Below, one piece after another: positions 40,805 to 51,256 of a DNA stretch of 64,000 bases. Where the stretch lies: NCBI RefSeq assembly GCF_004357985.1, contig NZ_SMTF01000001.1, positions 124,001 through 188,000 on the forward strand, in the 5' to 3' direction. The notes under the pieces are model-generated. The model saw nothing but the letters and a program-made list of their open reading frames with translations. It did no database searches and was not told the DNA's origin. Every line of letters starts with the position of its first letter. Positions within the stretch are counted from its first letter, which is position 1. This DNA is from Luteimonas aestuarii. GTDB taxonomy: Bacteria; Pseudomonadota; Gammaproteobacteria; Xanthomonadales; Xanthomonadaceae. A program made the translations under genes and the position numbers.

Positions 40805-40873
40805 ATTCCCGTGCATGCGGGAATACATTCGCACTATCCCACGATTCAGAGAGATTCACGCTTGCGCGGGAAT
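40805..40873. repeat. REP-like element between prmB and aroC
   Basis: A hairpin ATTCCCG-TGCATG-CGGGAAT at 40805-40824 is followed about 30 nt later by a degenerate inverted copy (GATTCACGCTTGCGCGGGAATC). The ATTCCCGCxxxxGCGGGAAT type is a common dispersed palindrome in this family. It occupies the short gap between prmB and aroC. Confidence 0.6.
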
Positions 40874-40886
40874 CACGAACACACAC

Positions 40887-41864
40887 TCAGAACAAGCTGC
40901 TGGCGGAGGGCGTTGAAGACGCTGCCGCTGCCGCTGGCGCCGCCGCGCCCTCGCGCTGCGCCGCCAGTGCGGCGATGCGCGCATTGTGCGTGACCAGGTC
41001 GTGGCGCTCGACCACGAACACGCCCATCTGGCCGACCTTGAATTCCACCCACATCAGTGGCAGTTCGGGCAGCAGCCTGACCAGGTGCTGTTCGGACTCG
41101 CCAACCTCGCAGATCAGGAGGCCGTCCTCGGTCAGGTGCAGTGGCGCGTCGCGCAGCATGCGCAACACGATGTCGAGGCCGTCGTCGCCTGCACGCAGGC
41201 CAAGCTCGGGCTCGTAGGCATATTCCTTCGGCAGCGCGTCGGTCTCGTCGTTGGTGACATACGGCGGGTTGCTGACGATCAGGTCGTAGTGTTCGCCCTG
41301 CAGGCCGGAAAACACATCCGACTTCACGAAGCGGGTGTTGGCGGTGAGCAGGCGGGCCTCGTTCTCGCGCGCCAGCGACAGCGCCTCGTCGCTGATGTCG
41401 GCGCCATCCACGTGCCAGTCGGGGTTGTAGTGCGCCATCGCGATCGCAATGCAGCCCGACCCCGTGCACAGGTCCAGCGCGCGGCGTACCTCGCGGCCGC
41501 CCAGCCAGGGCTCGAAGCCCGAGAGGATCAGTTCCGCGATGGGTGAACGCGGCACCAGCGCGCGGCGGTCGCTCTTGAAACTCAGGCCCGCGAACCACGC
41601 CTCGCCAGTCAGGTAGGCGGCGGGCACGCGCTCCTCGATGCGGCGCAGGAACAGCGCCAGCACGTCTTCCTTCTCGGCCAGCGTGACCCGGGCGTTGCCG
41701 TAGGCGGGGCCCAGGTCGTGCGGCAGGTGCAGCGCGTGCAGGGTGAGGTGCGTGGCCTCGTCGATGGCGTTGTCATGGCTGTGGCCGAACGTCAGCCCCG
41801 CCGCGTTGAAGCGGCTGGCGCCGTAGCGGATCAGGTCGATGATCGTCTGCAGTTCGTCGGTCAT
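40887..41864 (-). CDS. prmB: 50S ribosomal protein L3 glutamine methyltransferase PrmB
   Basis: SAM-dependent N5-methylation of a Gln in ribosomal protein L3. The 325-residue product has the SAM loop [12 protein letters not shown] and the NPPY catalytic motif (VSNPPYV), plus the PrmB-type N-terminus ([18 protein letters not shown]). The start MTDELQ is chosen; 20 upstream codons overlap the promoter of the divergent SCO gene. It ends with an Ala-rich, probably disordered tail. Confidence 0.94.
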   Translation of the reverse strand: MTDELQTIIDLIRYGASRFNAAGLTFGHSHDNAIDEATHLTLHALHLPHDLGPAYGNARVTLAEKEDVLALFLRRIEERVPAAYLTGEAWFAGLSFKSDRRALVPRSPIAELILSGFEPWLGGREVRRALDLCTGSGCIAIAMAHYNPDWHVDGADISDEALSLARENEARLLTANTRFVKSDVFSGLQGEHYDLIVSNPPYVTNDETDALPKEYAYEPELGLRAGDDGLDIVLRMLRDAPLHLTEDGLLICEVGESEQHLVRLLPELPLMWVEFKVGQMGVFVVERHDLVTHNARIAALAAQREGAAAPAAAAASSTPSASSLF

Positions 41865-41955
41865 GGGCTCGCACACCCCGGCGTCGGGCCGGTCGGCAAG
41901 TATAAACGGGGGGGCGGGTATCATGGTCGCTCACCGTGGATCCACAGGCAGCGCG

Positions 41956-42603
41956 ATGTTCAACCGCACCACCCTCGTCATCCTCGTCATCGCCCTGGCC
42001 GGCGGTGCCGGCCTGCTGGCCGCGAACCACTACTTCGGCGCCGACCGCGCCAGCGCGCAGCCGGCGACGCAGGTGGTCAAGCTGTTCCCGCAGCCCCGGC
42101 AGATCCCGCCTTTCAGCCTGCAGCAGTCCGATGGCACGCAACTGGTACCCGGCGAACTCAACGGCCACTGGACCGTCGTGTTCATCGGCTTCACCTTCTG
42201 TCCGGACGTCTGCCCGACCACGCTGGCCCAGTTGGCGCAGGCGCAACGGGAATGGGAAGCCTTCCCCGAATCGATCCGACCGCGCGTGCTGTTCGTCTCG
42301 GTCGATCCGGAGCGCGATACACCCGACCGCATTGGCGAATACGCCCACGCCTTCCATCGCGACACACTGGCTGCCACCGGCGACATTCCCTCGCTCGAAA
42401 CCTTCGCGCGCTCGCTGTCGCTGGTCTTCGCGAAGGTGCCGCTGGGCGATGGTCCCAACCAGTACACCATCGACCACAGCGCCTCGCTGGCGGTGCTGGA
42501 CCCGCAGGGTCGCATGGCCGGCGTGCTGCCGGGCAGCGCGCTGGAGCAGCCGGCCGCCATCGCCGCCGATTTCACCGGCCTGACCGAGACCTCGCGCCAG
42601 TGA
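41956..42603 (+). CDS. SCO1/SenC family copper chaperone-like protein
   Basis: Membrane-anchored thioredoxin-fold protein (215 aa) linked to CuA delivery to cytochrome c oxidase or thiol-redox sensing. An N-terminal helix ([19 protein letters not shown]) anchors it. The copper-binding CPDVC and the distal His in YTIDHSA are intact. The ATG is preceded by AGGCAG. The stop overlaps the psd GTG (GTGA). Confidence 0.92.
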   Translation: MFNRTTLVILVIALAGGAGLLAANHYFGADRASAQPATQVVKLFPQPRQIPPFSLQQSDGTQLVPGELNGHWTVVFIGFTFCPDVCPTTLAQLAQAQREWEAFPESIRPRVLFVSVDPERDTPDRIGEYAHAFHRDTLAATGDIPSLETFARSLSLVFAKVPLGDGPNQYTIDHSASLAVLDPQGRMAGVLPGSALEQPAAIAADFTGLTETSRQ

Positions 42604-43442
42604 GTCCGGTCACCGCCCTCACCTATGCGCTGCCGCACCGCTTGCTGTCGTCGCTGGCGCGCCGCCTGGCCTATTCCGACTCGCCCCGCACCAGCCGCTG
42701 GCTGATCGACACCGTGGTGCACAAGTTCAACGTCGATCTGGCCGAAGCCGCGAACCCCGACCCGCGCAGCTACGCCACCTTCAATGCGTTCTTCACCCGC
42801 GCACTCAAGCCCGGCGCACGCGTCGCCGATCCCGACCCGCGCGCCCTGCTGATGCCGGCCGACGGCCACGTCAGCCAGTGCGGCGCCATCGAGGACGGCC
42901 GCATCTTCCAGGCCAAGGGCCAGTCGTTCACCGCCGCCGAACTGCTGGGCGACGTGGTCGATGCGGAGCCGTTCCGCAATGGCCTGTTCGCCACCGTGTA
43001 CCTGTCGCCGCGCGACTACCACCGCGTGCACATGCCCTGGACCGGCACGCTGCGCGAGACGGTGCACGTGCCAGGCCGGCTGTTCAGCGTGGGCACCGAT
43101 GCCGTGGCCAGCGTGCCGCGCCTGTTCGCGCGCAACGAGCGCCTGGCGTGCCACTTCGACACCGACTTCGGGCCGATGGTCTCGGTGATGGTGGGCGCGC
43201 TGCTGGTATCGGGCGTGGAGACGGTCTGGAGCGGCGAGGAAATCCCGGCCTACGGCGACCGCATCACCCGCAAGGACTGGCGGGGGCGTGGCATCACGCT
43301 GGAGAGGTTCGAGGAAATGGCCCGCTTCAATTACGGCTCCACCGTGATCGTGCTGCTTCCGCCCGGCGTGGCCGAGCTCGAGCCCACGCTGAAGGCCGAG
43401 TCACCGGTGAAGCTGGGGCAGCGACTGGCCCGCTTGCGCTAG
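42600..43442 (+). CDS. psd: phosphatidylserine decarboxylase proenzyme
   Basis: Makes phosphatidylethanolamine at the inner membrane. The 280-residue proenzyme has the self-cleavage motif YGST near the C-terminus (Ser at about 247 becomes the pyruvoyl group), plus [10 protein letters not shown] and [14 protein letters not shown]. The start is a GTG overlapping the SCO stop. It is convergent with the lytic transglycosylase across a short palindrome-rich gap. Confidence 0.95.
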   Translation: MSPVTALTYALPHRLLSSLARRLAYSDSPRTSRWLIDTVVHKFNVDLAEAANPDPRSYATFNAFFTRALKPGARVADPDPRALLMPADGHVSQCGAIEDGRIFQAKGQSFTAAELLGDVVDAEPFRNGLFATVYLSPRDYHRVHMPWTGTLRETVHVPGRLFSVGTDAVASVPRLFARNERLACHFDTDFGPMVSVMVGALLVSGVETVWSGEEIPAYGDRITRKDWRGRGITLERFEEMARFNYGSTVIVLLPPGVAELEPTLKAESPVKLGQRLARLR

Positions 43443-43459
43443 GCAAGACCGGACAGATG

Positions 43460-43635
43460 TCGCCATCCCCGCCAAACCGGGGAGCCTTGGGCATCGTGCA
43501 TCGAAGGTCGTCCCGCGACACACCGGCGCTCGGTGCCGTAGAAGCACGCCAAGTGCTGTTCCATCCCGGCATTGGCTTGCCGAAGGATGCGTCCATGGAC
43601 AAGTCCATGCATCCCCGCCGTCGTGGGGATGACGA
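43460..43635. repeat. palindromic repeats between convergent psd and transglycosylase genes
   Basis: The 219-bp gap holds GC-rich inverted repeats: GCCATCCCC-GCCAAACC-GGGGAG around 43462-43485 and CATCCCC-GCCGTCG-TGGGGATG around 43611-43632. In between, AAGTCCATG-type short repeats occur. They could serve as a bidirectional terminator, but no T-run is present. No ORF is supported here. Confidence 0.5.
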
Positions 43636-43661
43636 ACGGACATTCTTCGCCGGGCAGCGAA

Positions 43662-45203
43662 CTAGCGCCTGCAACCTTCCAGTTTCAATGACTGCCCCTG
43701 CCGTACCAGGTAACGCGGTGCGGCGATGCCGTTGGCGCGCGCCAGCACGCCGGTATCGCACTGGTAGCGCTGTGCGATGGCCACCAGGGTTTCACCCCGG
43801 GCCACGCGATGGGTACGCATGGCCGCTGCAGGCGCCGGCGCGGGTGCCGCCGCAGGCGTGGCACCAATCGCGGGCACCTCGTCATTCGAAACCGGCTGCA
43901 GCGCACTGGTGCGGACGATCGCGCTGGCCGGATCGCTGTTGACCAGCCGCCGCGCCAGTTCTGCCCGCGCACCGCGCACGCACCAGCGTTCGTACAACCC
44001 CGCCATGCGTACGGTGCCGTTGAGCACCGTGCCCGCCGGGATCCACTGCTCGGCCTCGTAGCGAGGATTGAGGTTGCGCAGCGCGCGCATGTAGCCCTCG
44101 CGGGTACCGCCGTTGCCGAGGCAGATGGTCAGCTCGTAGATCGACGCCGGCTGCTTCAGGGCGAAGGTGGCCGGCCGCGTGTCGACCCTGGGGAACACCA
44201 GCCCGTATTCACGCGGATGCATGTACAGCCAGGCCGCGGCGATCACCATCGGCACGTAGTCCTTGGTTTCCGCCGGGAACTGGTTGTAAACGTCGACATC
44301 CCAGAACGGCCTGCCGTTGAACTCCCGGTAGACGCGGCGCGCGCGGCCTTCGCCGCCGTTGTAGGCCGCCAGCCAGTATTCGATGTTGTTGCCCAGCTCG
44401 GCAAAGCGTTCGCTGAGGTAGGCGGCAGCCGCATCGGCCGACATGCGTGCGTCGTAGCGCGTATCGAAGCCGGTGTCGTCGCGGCCCAGGCCGAAACGCG
44501 CGCCGGTGGCCGGCATGAACTGCAACGGGCCCAGCGCACCCGCGCGCGAGCGCGAGTGCACCCGGCCGTTCGATTCCTTGGCCAGGATGCCGAACAGCAG
44601 CGCCTCGGGCAGGCCGCGACGGGTGAAGCCCGGTGACATCAGGTGCTGCATGTACTGGTAGTTCTCGTGGCTGGTGATCAGCGACACCCGCATGTCGGTC
44701 AGCCAGCGGCGGATGCCGGCCTGCACCGCCGGATTCATCTGCACCAGCTCCATGAAGCGACGGTCATCGGCGCTGAGCAGGGCCGCTGCGGTCGCCGCGG
44801 GCGGCACGTCCCCGGTCGGCAGGCCATCGCCATCGTCGACCAACGTGGTATCGGCTTCGTCGTCCTCCGCCGCGGCGGCGGCGTCAACCTGCGCCTTCAG
44901 CAGCCGCTTGTAGGTCGCCAGCAGGGTGCCCGTGCCGCAGCCGCGCGTGCGCCCGCACTCGACGATCACGTCCTCCATGTCCTCCAGCGCGGCATTGCTC
45001 TCGTCCACGCCGGCCGGATCGTTGTTGCCGGCCTTGACCATGGCTTCGCGGTACCGCGCCTCCGCCTCGGTCATCCGCTGCTGCAGCGCTTCGATGTCGG
45101 CCTGCCCGCGGCGGGACTGGGCCTGCGCCTCGGGAATCGCGCCGGCGGCAATGGCCAGCGCCAACAGCGGCAGGAAAACGGTGGTGCGGGACGGCATGGA
45201 CAA
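43662..45203 (-). CDS. LysM-containing lytic murein transglycosylase (MltD-like)
   Basis: Exported 513-residue cell-wall enzyme. It has a signal peptide (about 1-29), a coiled coil (about 33-60), an acidic linker, and an SLT domain with the catalytic Glu at about 210 (LAKESNGR), GALGPLQFMPATG and LAAYNGGEGRA. A LysM domain sits at the C-terminus (HRVARGETLVAIAQRYQCDT). It cleaves peptidoglycan strands, forming 1,6-anhydro ends. It lies divergent from the HerA-like ATPase gene. Confidence 0.92.
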   Translation of the reverse strand: MSMPSRTTVFLPLLALAIAAGAIPEAQAQSRRGQADIEALQQRMTEAEARYREAMVKAGNNDPAGVDESNAALEDMEDVIVECGRTRGCGTGTLLATYKRLLKAQVDAAAAAEDDEADTTLVDDGDGLPTGDVPPAATAAALLSADDRRFMELVQMNPAVQAGIRRWLTDMRVSLITSHENYQYMQHLMSPGFTRRGLPEALLFGILAKESNGRVHSRSRAGALGPLQFMPATGARFGLGRDDTGFDTRYDARMSADAAAAYLSERFAELGNNIEYWLAAYNGGEGRARRVYREFNGRPFWDVDVYNQFPAETKDYVPMVIAAAWLYMHPREYGLVFPRVDTRPATFALKQPASIYELTICLGNGGTREGYMRALRNLNPRYEAEQWIPAGTVLNGTVRMAGLYERWCVRGARAELARRLVNSDPASAIVRTSALQPVSNDEVPAIGATPAAAPAPAPAAAMRTHRVARGETLVAIAQRYQCDTGVLARANGIAAPRYLVRQGQSLKLEGCRR

Positions 45204-45329
45204 AGCGGCTCTCTGCGGCGTGGCGGGGATTCGGCAGGGTATCCGCCGCCTGCGACAGGGGGCAAGCGCGACGTCTCGATGTCGGGATCAACCGCTAGAA
45301 TGGCCGAGACCCATCCACACGGAACGTCC

Positions 45330-46817
45330 ATGGACCCGATCCTCGTCGGCAAGGCCATCACCACCCCGGACAGCGGACAGGTGCACCTGCTGCCGAAGTA
45401 CGGCAACCGCCATGGCCTGGTGGCCGGCGCCACCGGCACCGGCAAGACGGTCACGCTGATGACGCTGGCCGAAGGCTTCTCGCGGATCGGCGTGCCGGTG
45501 TTCCTGGCCGACGTGAAGGGCGACGTGGCAGGCCTGGCGATGCCCGGCGAGGCGAGCGAGCGCCTGCTCCAACGCGCCGCACAGATCGGCATCGACGACT
45601 GGACGCCGGAAGGCAGCCCGGTGGTGTTCTGGGACCTGTACGGCAAGCTCGGCCACCCTGTGCGGACCACGGTCAGCGAGATGGGGCCGGTGCTGCTGTC
45701 GCGCATCCTCGAACTCAACGACACCCAAGGCGGCGTGCTGGACATCCTGTTCAAGCTGGCCGACGACCGCGGCCTGCTGCTGCTCGACCTGGCCGACCTG
45801 CGCGCCCTGCTCAACCTGATCGTCGAGGAGCGCAAGGACATCTCCACCAGCTACGGCCTGGTCAGCACGCAGTCGGTCGGCGCCATCCAGCGTGCGCTGT
45901 TGCGGCTGGAGCAGGAAGGTGGCAACCACTTCTTCGGCGAGCCCGCGCTGGAGCTGCACGACCTGATGCGCACCCACGTCAACGGGCGCGGCGTGATCGG
46001 CCTGCTGGCGGCCGACCAGTTGATCCTCAAGCCGCGGCTCTACTCGAGCTTCCTGCTGTGGCTGCTGTCGGAGCTGTTCGAAACGCTGCCGGAAGTGGGC
46101 GACCTGGACAAGCCGAAGCTCGTCTTCATCTTCGACGAGGCGCACCTGCTGTTCAACGACGCGCCCCCGGCGCTGCGCCAGCGGATCGAACAGGTGGTGC
46201 GGATCATCCGCTCCAAGGGTGTAGGCGTGTATTTCTGCTCGCAGTACCCCGACGACGTGCCGACCGAGATCCTCGGCCAGCTCGGCAACCGCGTGCAGCA
46301 CGCCCTGCGCGCGTTCACGCCGCGCGACCAGAAGGCGGTGCGCACCGCCGCAGAGACCTTCGTCGCCAATCCGCGGCTCAGGGTCGCTGAAGCGCTGTCG
46401 GCACTCGGCACCGGCGAGGCACTGGTGTCCACCCTGCAGGACAAGGGCATTCCGATGCCGGTCGAACATACGCTTGTGTCGCCGCCGCGCTGCCGCATGG
46501 GTGCGATCACCGAGGCCGAACGCGCGCAGGTGCGCGCAGGCAGTCCGGTCGGTGGCAAGTACGACACTGCGGTGAATCGCGACTCGGCTGCCGAGATGCT
46601 GGCCCGACGCACCGAGGAAATGCCTGCGCAAAAGCAGGCGCCGGCGGCGAAATCCGGCGACGACGCCAACGAGGGGGGAATGGCAGGGGTGATTTCTCGC
46701 TGGCTACTGGGCACAAACAAGCGACAAGGAGTGCTGGAAGCAGCCGGAAAACAGGCGGCTCGCACTGTTACTAGTCGCATCATTCGTAATGTCTTAGGTG
46801 GCATGAAAATCAAATGA
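45330..46817 (+). CDS. HerA-like DUF853 family ATPase
   Basis: A 495-residue ATPase of the HerA/FtsK group (YjgR-like). Walker A GATGTGKT is at about 33-40, Walker B is LVFIFDEAHLLF, and the sensor segment FCSQYPDDVPTEILGQLGNR follows. The biological role is not known. The start MDPILVGKAITT is chosen; an in-frame ATG 10 codons upstream is possible. The last roughly 40 codons (from about 46690) are noticeably A/T-richer with rare codons compared with the rest. The stop overlaps the NlpE-like gene (ATGA). Confidence 0.88.
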   Translation: MDPILVGKAITTPDSGQVHLLPKYGNRHGLVAGATGTGKTVTLMTLAEGFSRIGVPVFLADVKGDVAGLAMPGEASERLLQRAAQIGIDDWTPEGSPVVFWDLYGKLGHPVRTTVSEMGPVLLSRILELNDTQGGVLDILFKLADDRGLLLLDLADLRALLNLIVEERKDISTSYGLVSTQSVGAIQRALLRLEQEGGNHFFGEPALELHDLMRTHVNGRGVIGLLAADQLILKPRLYSSFLLWLLSELFETLPEVGDLDKPKLVFIFDEAHLLFNDAPPALRQRIEQVVRIIRSKGVGVYFCSQYPDDVPTEILGQLGNRVQHALRAFTPRDQKAVRTAAETFVANPRLRVAEALSALGTGEALVSTLQDKGIPMPVEHTLVSPPRCRMGAITEAERAQVRAGSPVGGKYDTAVNRDSAAEMLARRTEEMPAQKQAPAAKSGDDANEGGMAGVISRWLLGTNKRQGVLEAAGKQAARTVTSRIIRNVLGGMKIK

Positions 46818-47371
46818 CCGCATCCAAGTCGAGGTTTCGCATGTCGCTTCGCAGTCTGCCGCTGTCCCTGACCCTCGCGCTTGCCATCTGCGCCTGCCAG
46901 CCTGCAGCCGATAAATCCACCGATATCGACACCGGCGGCGCCGCAACAGCCAACGCGACCACCACGACGCCCGAAGCACAACCCGGGCGCGACCCGCTGC
47001 TCGAAGGCAGCGACGCCATCGCCATCGAACACCACTCGCGCCCGGAACCGGCGGGCTTCGACCGCAGGGCATTCGCCGGCATGTTCAGCGGCACCCTGCC
47101 CTGCGCCGATTGCCCGGGCATCGACACGCGCCTGCACATCGCCGATGACGGCACCTTCCACCTCACCGAGGCCTACCGCGACCGTGGCAACGCGCAGACC
47201 GCCGGCACCTGGACCGTCGATGCCGCAGGCACGCGCCTGCTGCTCGATCCGGACGTGAAAGATGCGCCGGACCGCCACCTTTCGATCGTCTCGAACGATG
47301 AACTGCGGGCCCTCGACCCGGAGGGCAATGCCATCGACAGCACGCTGGACCACCTCCTGCGCCGCGACTGA
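46814..47371 (+). CDS. NlpE-like lipoprotein
   Basis: The 185-residue product has a lipoprotein signal with lipobox ICAC (Cys at about 28), a Thr/Ala-rich spacer and the NlpE N-terminal domain pattern FSGTLPCADCPGIDTRL with a CxxC pair. NlpE proteins are outer-membrane lipoproteins linked to copper/envelope stress sensing; that function is inferred here. The ATG overlaps the stop of the HerA-like gene, so the two are coupled. Confidence 0.85.
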   Translation: MTASKSRFRMSLRSLPLSLTLALAICACQPAADKSTDIDTGGAATANATTTTPEAQPGRDPLLEGSDAIAIEHHSRPEPAGFDRRAFAGMFSGTLPCADCPGIDTRLHIADDGTFHLTEAYRDRGNAQTAGTWTVDAAGTRLLLDPDVKDAPDRHLSIVSNDELRALDPEGNAIDSTLDHLLRRD

Positions 47372-47380
47372 CCGGCCACC

Positions 47381-47902
47381 GTGGGACGCTGGCGGCCACC
47401 CTCCGAGAAGAGCACTGCGCTGGTCACCCCGGCCGGGCATGCACGGTTGAAGGCCGAACTGGACGAACTGTGGCGCGTCAGGCGACCTGAAGTGGTCAAG
47501 GCACTGGCCGCGGCGGCGGCCGAGGGCGACCGCTCCGAGAACGCGGAATACACCTACCGCAAGAAGCAGCTTGGCGAGATCGATCGGCGCGTGCGCTACC
47601 TGGGCCAACGGCTGGAGACGCTGCGCGTGGTGGACACGGTGCCCTCCGATCCCGAAGCCGTGTTCTTCGGCGCGACGATCGAAGTGGAGCACCTGGAAAC
47701 CGGCGAGACATCGCGCTACCGCATCGTCGGCCCGGACGAGACGGATGCAAAACTGGGCTGGATCAGCATCGACTCGCCGCTCGCGCGCGCGATGCTGAAG
47801 AAGCGCGTGGACGACGAGTTCGAAGCGCAGTTGCCGGGCGGGCCCGCGCGGTTCGCTGTGGTGGCGATTGAATACCGGGAGTCGGACGATGGTCCTTGCT
47901 AA
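47381..47902 (+). CDS. greB: transcription elongation factor GreB
   Basis: Rescues backtracked RNA polymerase by stimulating transcript cleavage. The 173-residue protein has the coiled-coil domain with the GreB/GreA tip ([20 protein letters not shown], including the key acidic residues) and a C-terminal FKBP-like domain ([16 protein letters not shown]). The basic RRPEVV and RRVRYL segments favour GreB over GreA. The start is GTG, 9 nt after the NlpE-like gene. Confidence 0.93.
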   Translation: MGRWRPPSEKSTALVTPAGHARLKAELDELWRVRRPEVVKALAAAAAEGDRSENAEYTYRKKQLGEIDRRVRYLGQRLETLRVVDTVPSDPEAVFFGATIEVEHLETGETSRYRIVGPDETDAKLGWISIDSPLARAMLKKRVDDEFEAQLPGGPARFAVVAIEYRESDDGPC

Positions 47903-48368
47903 AGCGGGGCGCCGCGTCTTGCCGACCCTCGCCCTGTCTGCCAGCGCTTTCGGAATGACTGCGGCAGCGCAGGGATACATCGTGGAATGGCCGCCCGCTC
48001 GGCAACCGCTGCTTGCCGGGGAGTATTCCGGCAAGGTGCGCGACGGCTGGCAGCGGGACGGGGCCTGCGAGTTCCTGTCGGCCCGGTTGCGGCTTTCGAC
48101 CGACAAGACTTATGTGCTCGACCTGCATTGCGCGGCCGACGCCACCGGGACGCGCATGTTGCGCGGGACGTGGTGGATCGACGAGATCGCCGGCAGCTGC
48201 GTGATCCTCGTCGATCCACAGCCAGTGCCCACGCGCGACGACCGCCTGTTCGGTTTCCGGGTCATCGGCGATGCCGACGCCTTGCGGCAGGATGGCGGTG
48301 GTTGCCAGGCCGCCGACGAACGCGACGAAGCGATGGTCCTCGTGCGGACGGGGGCAAGCTCCGACTGA
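47889..48368 (+). CDS. small exported protein of unknown function
   Basis: A 159-residue product with a signal peptide ([20 protein letters not shown], cleavage after AAA). The mature part has four Cys (CEF, HC, SC, GC) that could form two disulfides, and a beta-rich pattern ([26 protein letters not shown]) resembling small META/lipocalin-like proteins. I do not recognise a named family. It overlaps the end of greB by 14 bp. A start seven codons earlier is possible. Confidence 0.7.
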   Translation: MVLAKAGRRVLPTLALSASAFGMTAAAQGYIVEWPPARQPLLAGEYSGKVRDGWQRDGACEFLSARLRLSTDKTYVLDLHCAADATGTRMLRGTWWIDEIAGSCVILVDPQPVPTRDDRLFGFRVIGDADALRQDGGGCQAADERDEAMVLVRTGASSD

Positions 48369-48414
48369 CGGCATCGGCGGGATCGGCGCGCGGTCTGGGC
48401 GCCGGGGCACCGTT

Positions 48415-49791
48415 TCACGCGTCGCGAAGAAGCTCCAGCCCGCGGCCGTACTCCACCTCGCCATACAGATCGTGCTCGTCGCTGCCCATGATGCGCACGT
48501 CGACGAACTCGCCCGGCTGCAGGCCGGCGTCGCGGCCATCCTGGATCTGCACCACGCCGTCGATCTCGGGCGCGTCGGCCATCGAACGGGCGATCGCCAG
48601 TTCGCCGTCCAGCAGGTCGACGAGGCAGCGCTGCACGCTGCCCACCTTGTCCTCGAGCTTCTGCGTGGAGATTTCCGCCTGCACCTCCATGAAACGCGCC
48701 AGGCGCTCCTGCTTCACGGCTTCGGGGACGGGATCGGGCAGCGCATTCGCCGTCGCGCCATCCACCGGCGAATAGGCGAACGCCCCCACGCGATCCAGTC
48801 GCACCTCGCGCAGGAAGTCCAGCAGTTCCTCGAACTCCGCCTCCGTCTCGCCGGGGAAGCCGACGATGAAGGTGCTGCGGATCGTCAGCTCCGGGCAGAT
48901 CCCGCGCCAGCGCGCGATGCGTTCGCGCACCTTGTCGACCGCGCCGGGGCGCTTCATCAACTTCAGCACGCGCGGGTTGGCATGCTGGAACGGGATGTCG
49001 AGGTAAGGCAGCAGCTTTCCTTCCGCCATCAGCGGAATGATGTCGTCGACATGCGGATACGGATACACGTAATGCAGCCGCGTCCACACGCCCAGCTCGG
49101 CCAGCCCCTCGCACAGGGCCTTCATGCGCGTCTGGTACGCCTTGCCACGCCACTCACGTTCGGCGTATTTCACGTCCACGCCGTAGGCCGAGGTGTCCTG
49201 CGAGATCACCAGCAGTTCCCGCACCCCGCCGCGCACCACCAGGCGCTCGGCCTCGCGCAGCACGTCGTCGACCGGGCGCGACACCAGGTCGCCACGCATC
49301 GACGGAATGATGCAGAAGCTGCAGCGGTGGTTGCAGCCTTCCGAAATCTTCAGGTAGGCGTAGTGCTTCGGCGTGAGTTTGATGCCCACATCATCCCCGG
49401 CGGCACGACGCGGCACGAGGTTCGTGAACGGGTCGTGCGACTGCGGCAACGCGGTGTGCACGGCCGACATCACGCTGCCGTAGTCCTGCGGGCCGCTGAT
49501 CGAGAGCACGTCCGGATACTGCTCGCGGATCATCTCCGAGCGCTTGCCCAGGCAGCCAGTGACGATGACCTTGCCGTTCTCGGCCATGGCCTCGCCGATG
49601 GCATCCAGCGATTCGGCCACCGCCGAGTCGATGAAGCCGCAGGTATTCACCACCACCACGTCGGCATCGTCGTAGGTCTGCACGATGTCGTAGCCATCGA
49701 CCCGCAACTGGGTGAGGATGCGCTCGGAATCCACCAGCGCCTTGGGACAACCGAGGCTGACGAAACCGACTTTGGGCTGGCTGGCTGGCAT
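48415..49791 (-). CDS. rimO: ribosomal protein S12 methylthiotransferase RimO
   Basis: Radical SAM enzyme that methylthiolates an Asp of ribosomal protein S12. The 458-residue product has the UPF0004 domain with three cluster Cys (LGCPKA, NTCGFID, TGCLGK), the radical SAM motif CNHRCSFC and a C-terminal TRAM domain ([16 protein letters not shown]). The start [17 protein letters not shown] is chosen; further upstream the frame is a shadow. Confidence 0.96.
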   Translation of the reverse strand: MPASQPKVGFVSLGCPKALVDSERILTQLRVDGYDIVQTYDDADVVVVNTCGFIDSAVAESLDAIGEAMAENGKVIVTGCLGKRSEMIREQYPDVLSISGPQDYGSVMSAVHTALPQSHDPFTNLVPRRAAGDDVGIKLTPKHYAYLKISEGCNHRCSFCIIPSMRGDLVSRPVDDVLREAERLVVRGGVRELLVISQDTSAYGVDVKYAEREWRGKAYQTRMKALCEGLAELGVWTRLHYVYPYPHVDDIIPLMAEGKLLPYLDIPFQHANPRVLKLMKRPGAVDKVRERIARWRGICPELTIRSTFIVGFPGETEAEFEELLDFLREVRLDRVGAFAYSPVDGATANALPDPVPEAVKQERLARFMEVQAEISTQKLEDKVGSVQRCLVDLLDGELAIARSMADAPEIDGVVQIQDGRDAGLQPGEFVDVRIMGSDEHDLYGEVEYGRGLELLRDA

Positions 49792-49963
49792 GGAAGCGCG
49801 GCGCTGGCAGGGCCGGGCATTATACGAGCCGACCGCCCCGCCCCCCGGTACACGTCGCAATGCGCCGCTGCGACCGTGTTTGGCAGCTTGCCGCCGACAG
49901 TCCGGTCCCGAGGGCGCACAATGGGGCTCCCTGAAGCCACCCTCCCTGCTCAAGGAGCCTGCC

Positions 49964-50401
49964 ATGGGCCGTCACGCGCAAGCGCCGACACGCTACGAAC
50001 TGCACCCGCAACTGGCCGCCGACACCCACCCCCTGGCCACCCTGGCCCTGTGCGAGGTGCGGCTGATGGACGATGCCAATTACCCGTGGCTGGTGCTGGT
50101 GCCAACCATCGCCGGTGCGCGCGAACTGATCGACCTCGATGCCGGCCAGCGCCGGCAACTGACCGACGAGATCGACCAGGCCGCACGCTTGCTGCGCGAC
50201 GCGTTCCAGCCCTACAAACTCAACGTGGCTGCGCTGGGCAACCTGGTGCCGCAGCTCCACGTCCACGTGATCGCACGTTTCGAGAACGACCCGGCGTGGC
50301 CAGCGCCGGTCTGGGGCCGCGTGGCGGCACGCCCCTATCCACCGGAGCTGCTGATCGAGCGCGTGCAGGTGTTGCGCGAGGGTTTCCTCAGCGCGCCCTG
50401 A
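49964..50401 (+). CDS. HIT domain protein
   Basis: A 145-residue histidine-triad nucleotide-binding protein. The active-site motif is QLHVHVIAR, with an N-terminal YPWLVLVPT strand typical of the diadenosine/HIT-like group. It probably hydrolyses a dinucleotide or adenylated compound; the exact substrate is unknown. A strong AAGGAG lies 6 nt before the ATG. It is divergent from rimO. Confidence 0.88.
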   Translation: MGRHAQAPTRYELHPQLAADTHPLATLALCEVRLMDDANYPWLVLVPTIAGARELIDLDAGQRRQLTDEIDQAARLLRDAFQPYKLNVAALGNLVPQLHVHVIARFENDPAWPAPVWGRVAARPYPPELLIERVQVLREGFLSAP

Positions 50402-50442
50402 TCGGCCGCACAGGCTGGTCGCGCAAGCCAGCTCCCGTCATC

Positions 50443-50456
50443 CCGGCGAACGCCGG
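50443..50456. repeat. short REP-like hairpin (GTCATCCCGGCG type)
   Basis: CCGGCG-AA-CGCCGG forms a perfect 6-bp stem inside a GTCATCCCGGCGAACGCC-type sequence. A closely related copy (GGTCCCGGCGGACGCC) is at 61367-61388. It lies between the convergent HIT and dcd genes. It could serve as a weak terminator; otherwise the 159-bp gap has no gene. Confidence 0.55.
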
Positions 50457-50560
50457 AACCCAGTGGCTTCGAGCAAGCGGTCTCGAACATGGGCGCGCAG
50501 GATGCACACGGGCACATCGCACGCGTCGGTCATCCCCGCCGCGCTTCGAATCGACCAGAC

Positions 50561-51133
50561 TCAGGTCTTCGGCAAGGTCACGCCCGTCTGTCCCTGGTAC
50601 TTGCCGCCGCGGTCCTTGTAGGACGTTTCGCACACGTCATCCGGATCGGACTGGAAGAACAGCATCTGCGCCACGCCCTCGTTGGCGTAGATGCGCGCCG
50701 GCAGCGGCGTGGTGTTGCTGAATTCCAGCGTCACGTGGCCTTCCCACTCCGGCTCCAGCGGGGTGACGTTGACGATGATGCCACAGCGCGCATAGGTGCT
50801 CTTGCCCAGGCACACCACCAGCGTGTCGCGCGGGATGCGGAAGAACTCCACCGTCCGCGCCAGCGCGAAGCTGTTGGGCGGGATGATGCACTCGTCGGCC
50901 TCGATGTCGACGAAGCTCTTCGGGTCGAAGTGCTTGGGGTCGACGATGGTCGAGTTGATGTTGGTGAACACCTTGAACTCGCGCGAGCAGCGCACGTCGT
51001 AGCCGTAGCTGGAGGTGCCATAGCTGACGATGCGGCCGCCATTGGCTTCCTTGACCTGGCCCGGTGCGTACGGCTCGATCATGCCGTGCTGTTCGGACAT
51101 CCGCCGGATCCAGCGGTCGCTCTTGATGCTCAT
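50561..51133 (-). CDS. dcd: dCTP deaminase
   Basis: Deaminates dCTP to dUTP for thymidylate synthesis. The 190-residue product starts [12 protein letters not shown] and shows the conserved [19 protein letters not shown] and catalytic-Glu GHVTLEFSN segments, plus the C-terminal [14 protein letters not shown]. The upstream open frame runs through a repeat and into mrp and is not used. Confidence 0.97.
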   Translation of the reverse strand: MSIKSDRWIRRMSEQHGMIEPYAPGQVKEANGGRIVSYGTSSYGYDVRCSREFKVFTNINSTIVDPKHFDPKSFVDIEADECIIPPNSFALARTVEFFRIPRDTLVVCLGKSTYARCGIIVNVTPLEPEWEGHVTLEFSNTTPLPARIYANEGVAQMLFFQSDPDDVCETSYKDRGGKYQGQTGVTLPKT

Positions 51134-51172
51134 GCAGTGGTTCCCGTAGCCGTGGTGGCCGAATCGGGCATT

Positions 51173-51256
51173 GTAGGGCGGGTCTCGACCCGCCGCACTT
51201 CGATCACCGTCGCCAAGCCAGGCGTGCCAAGCACGGCGGGTCGAGACCCGCCCTAC
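51173..51256. repeat. REP-like palindromic element, type A (mrp-dcd junction)
   Basis: Same 22-bp inverted arms as at 1181-1255, here at 51173-51194 and 51235-51256 around a 40-nt loop. Both copies are preceded by ATT on the left. The right arm again supplies the TAG stop codon of the upstream gene, here mrp. The second copy shows that this is a dispersed element and not chance structure. Confidence 0.88.
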
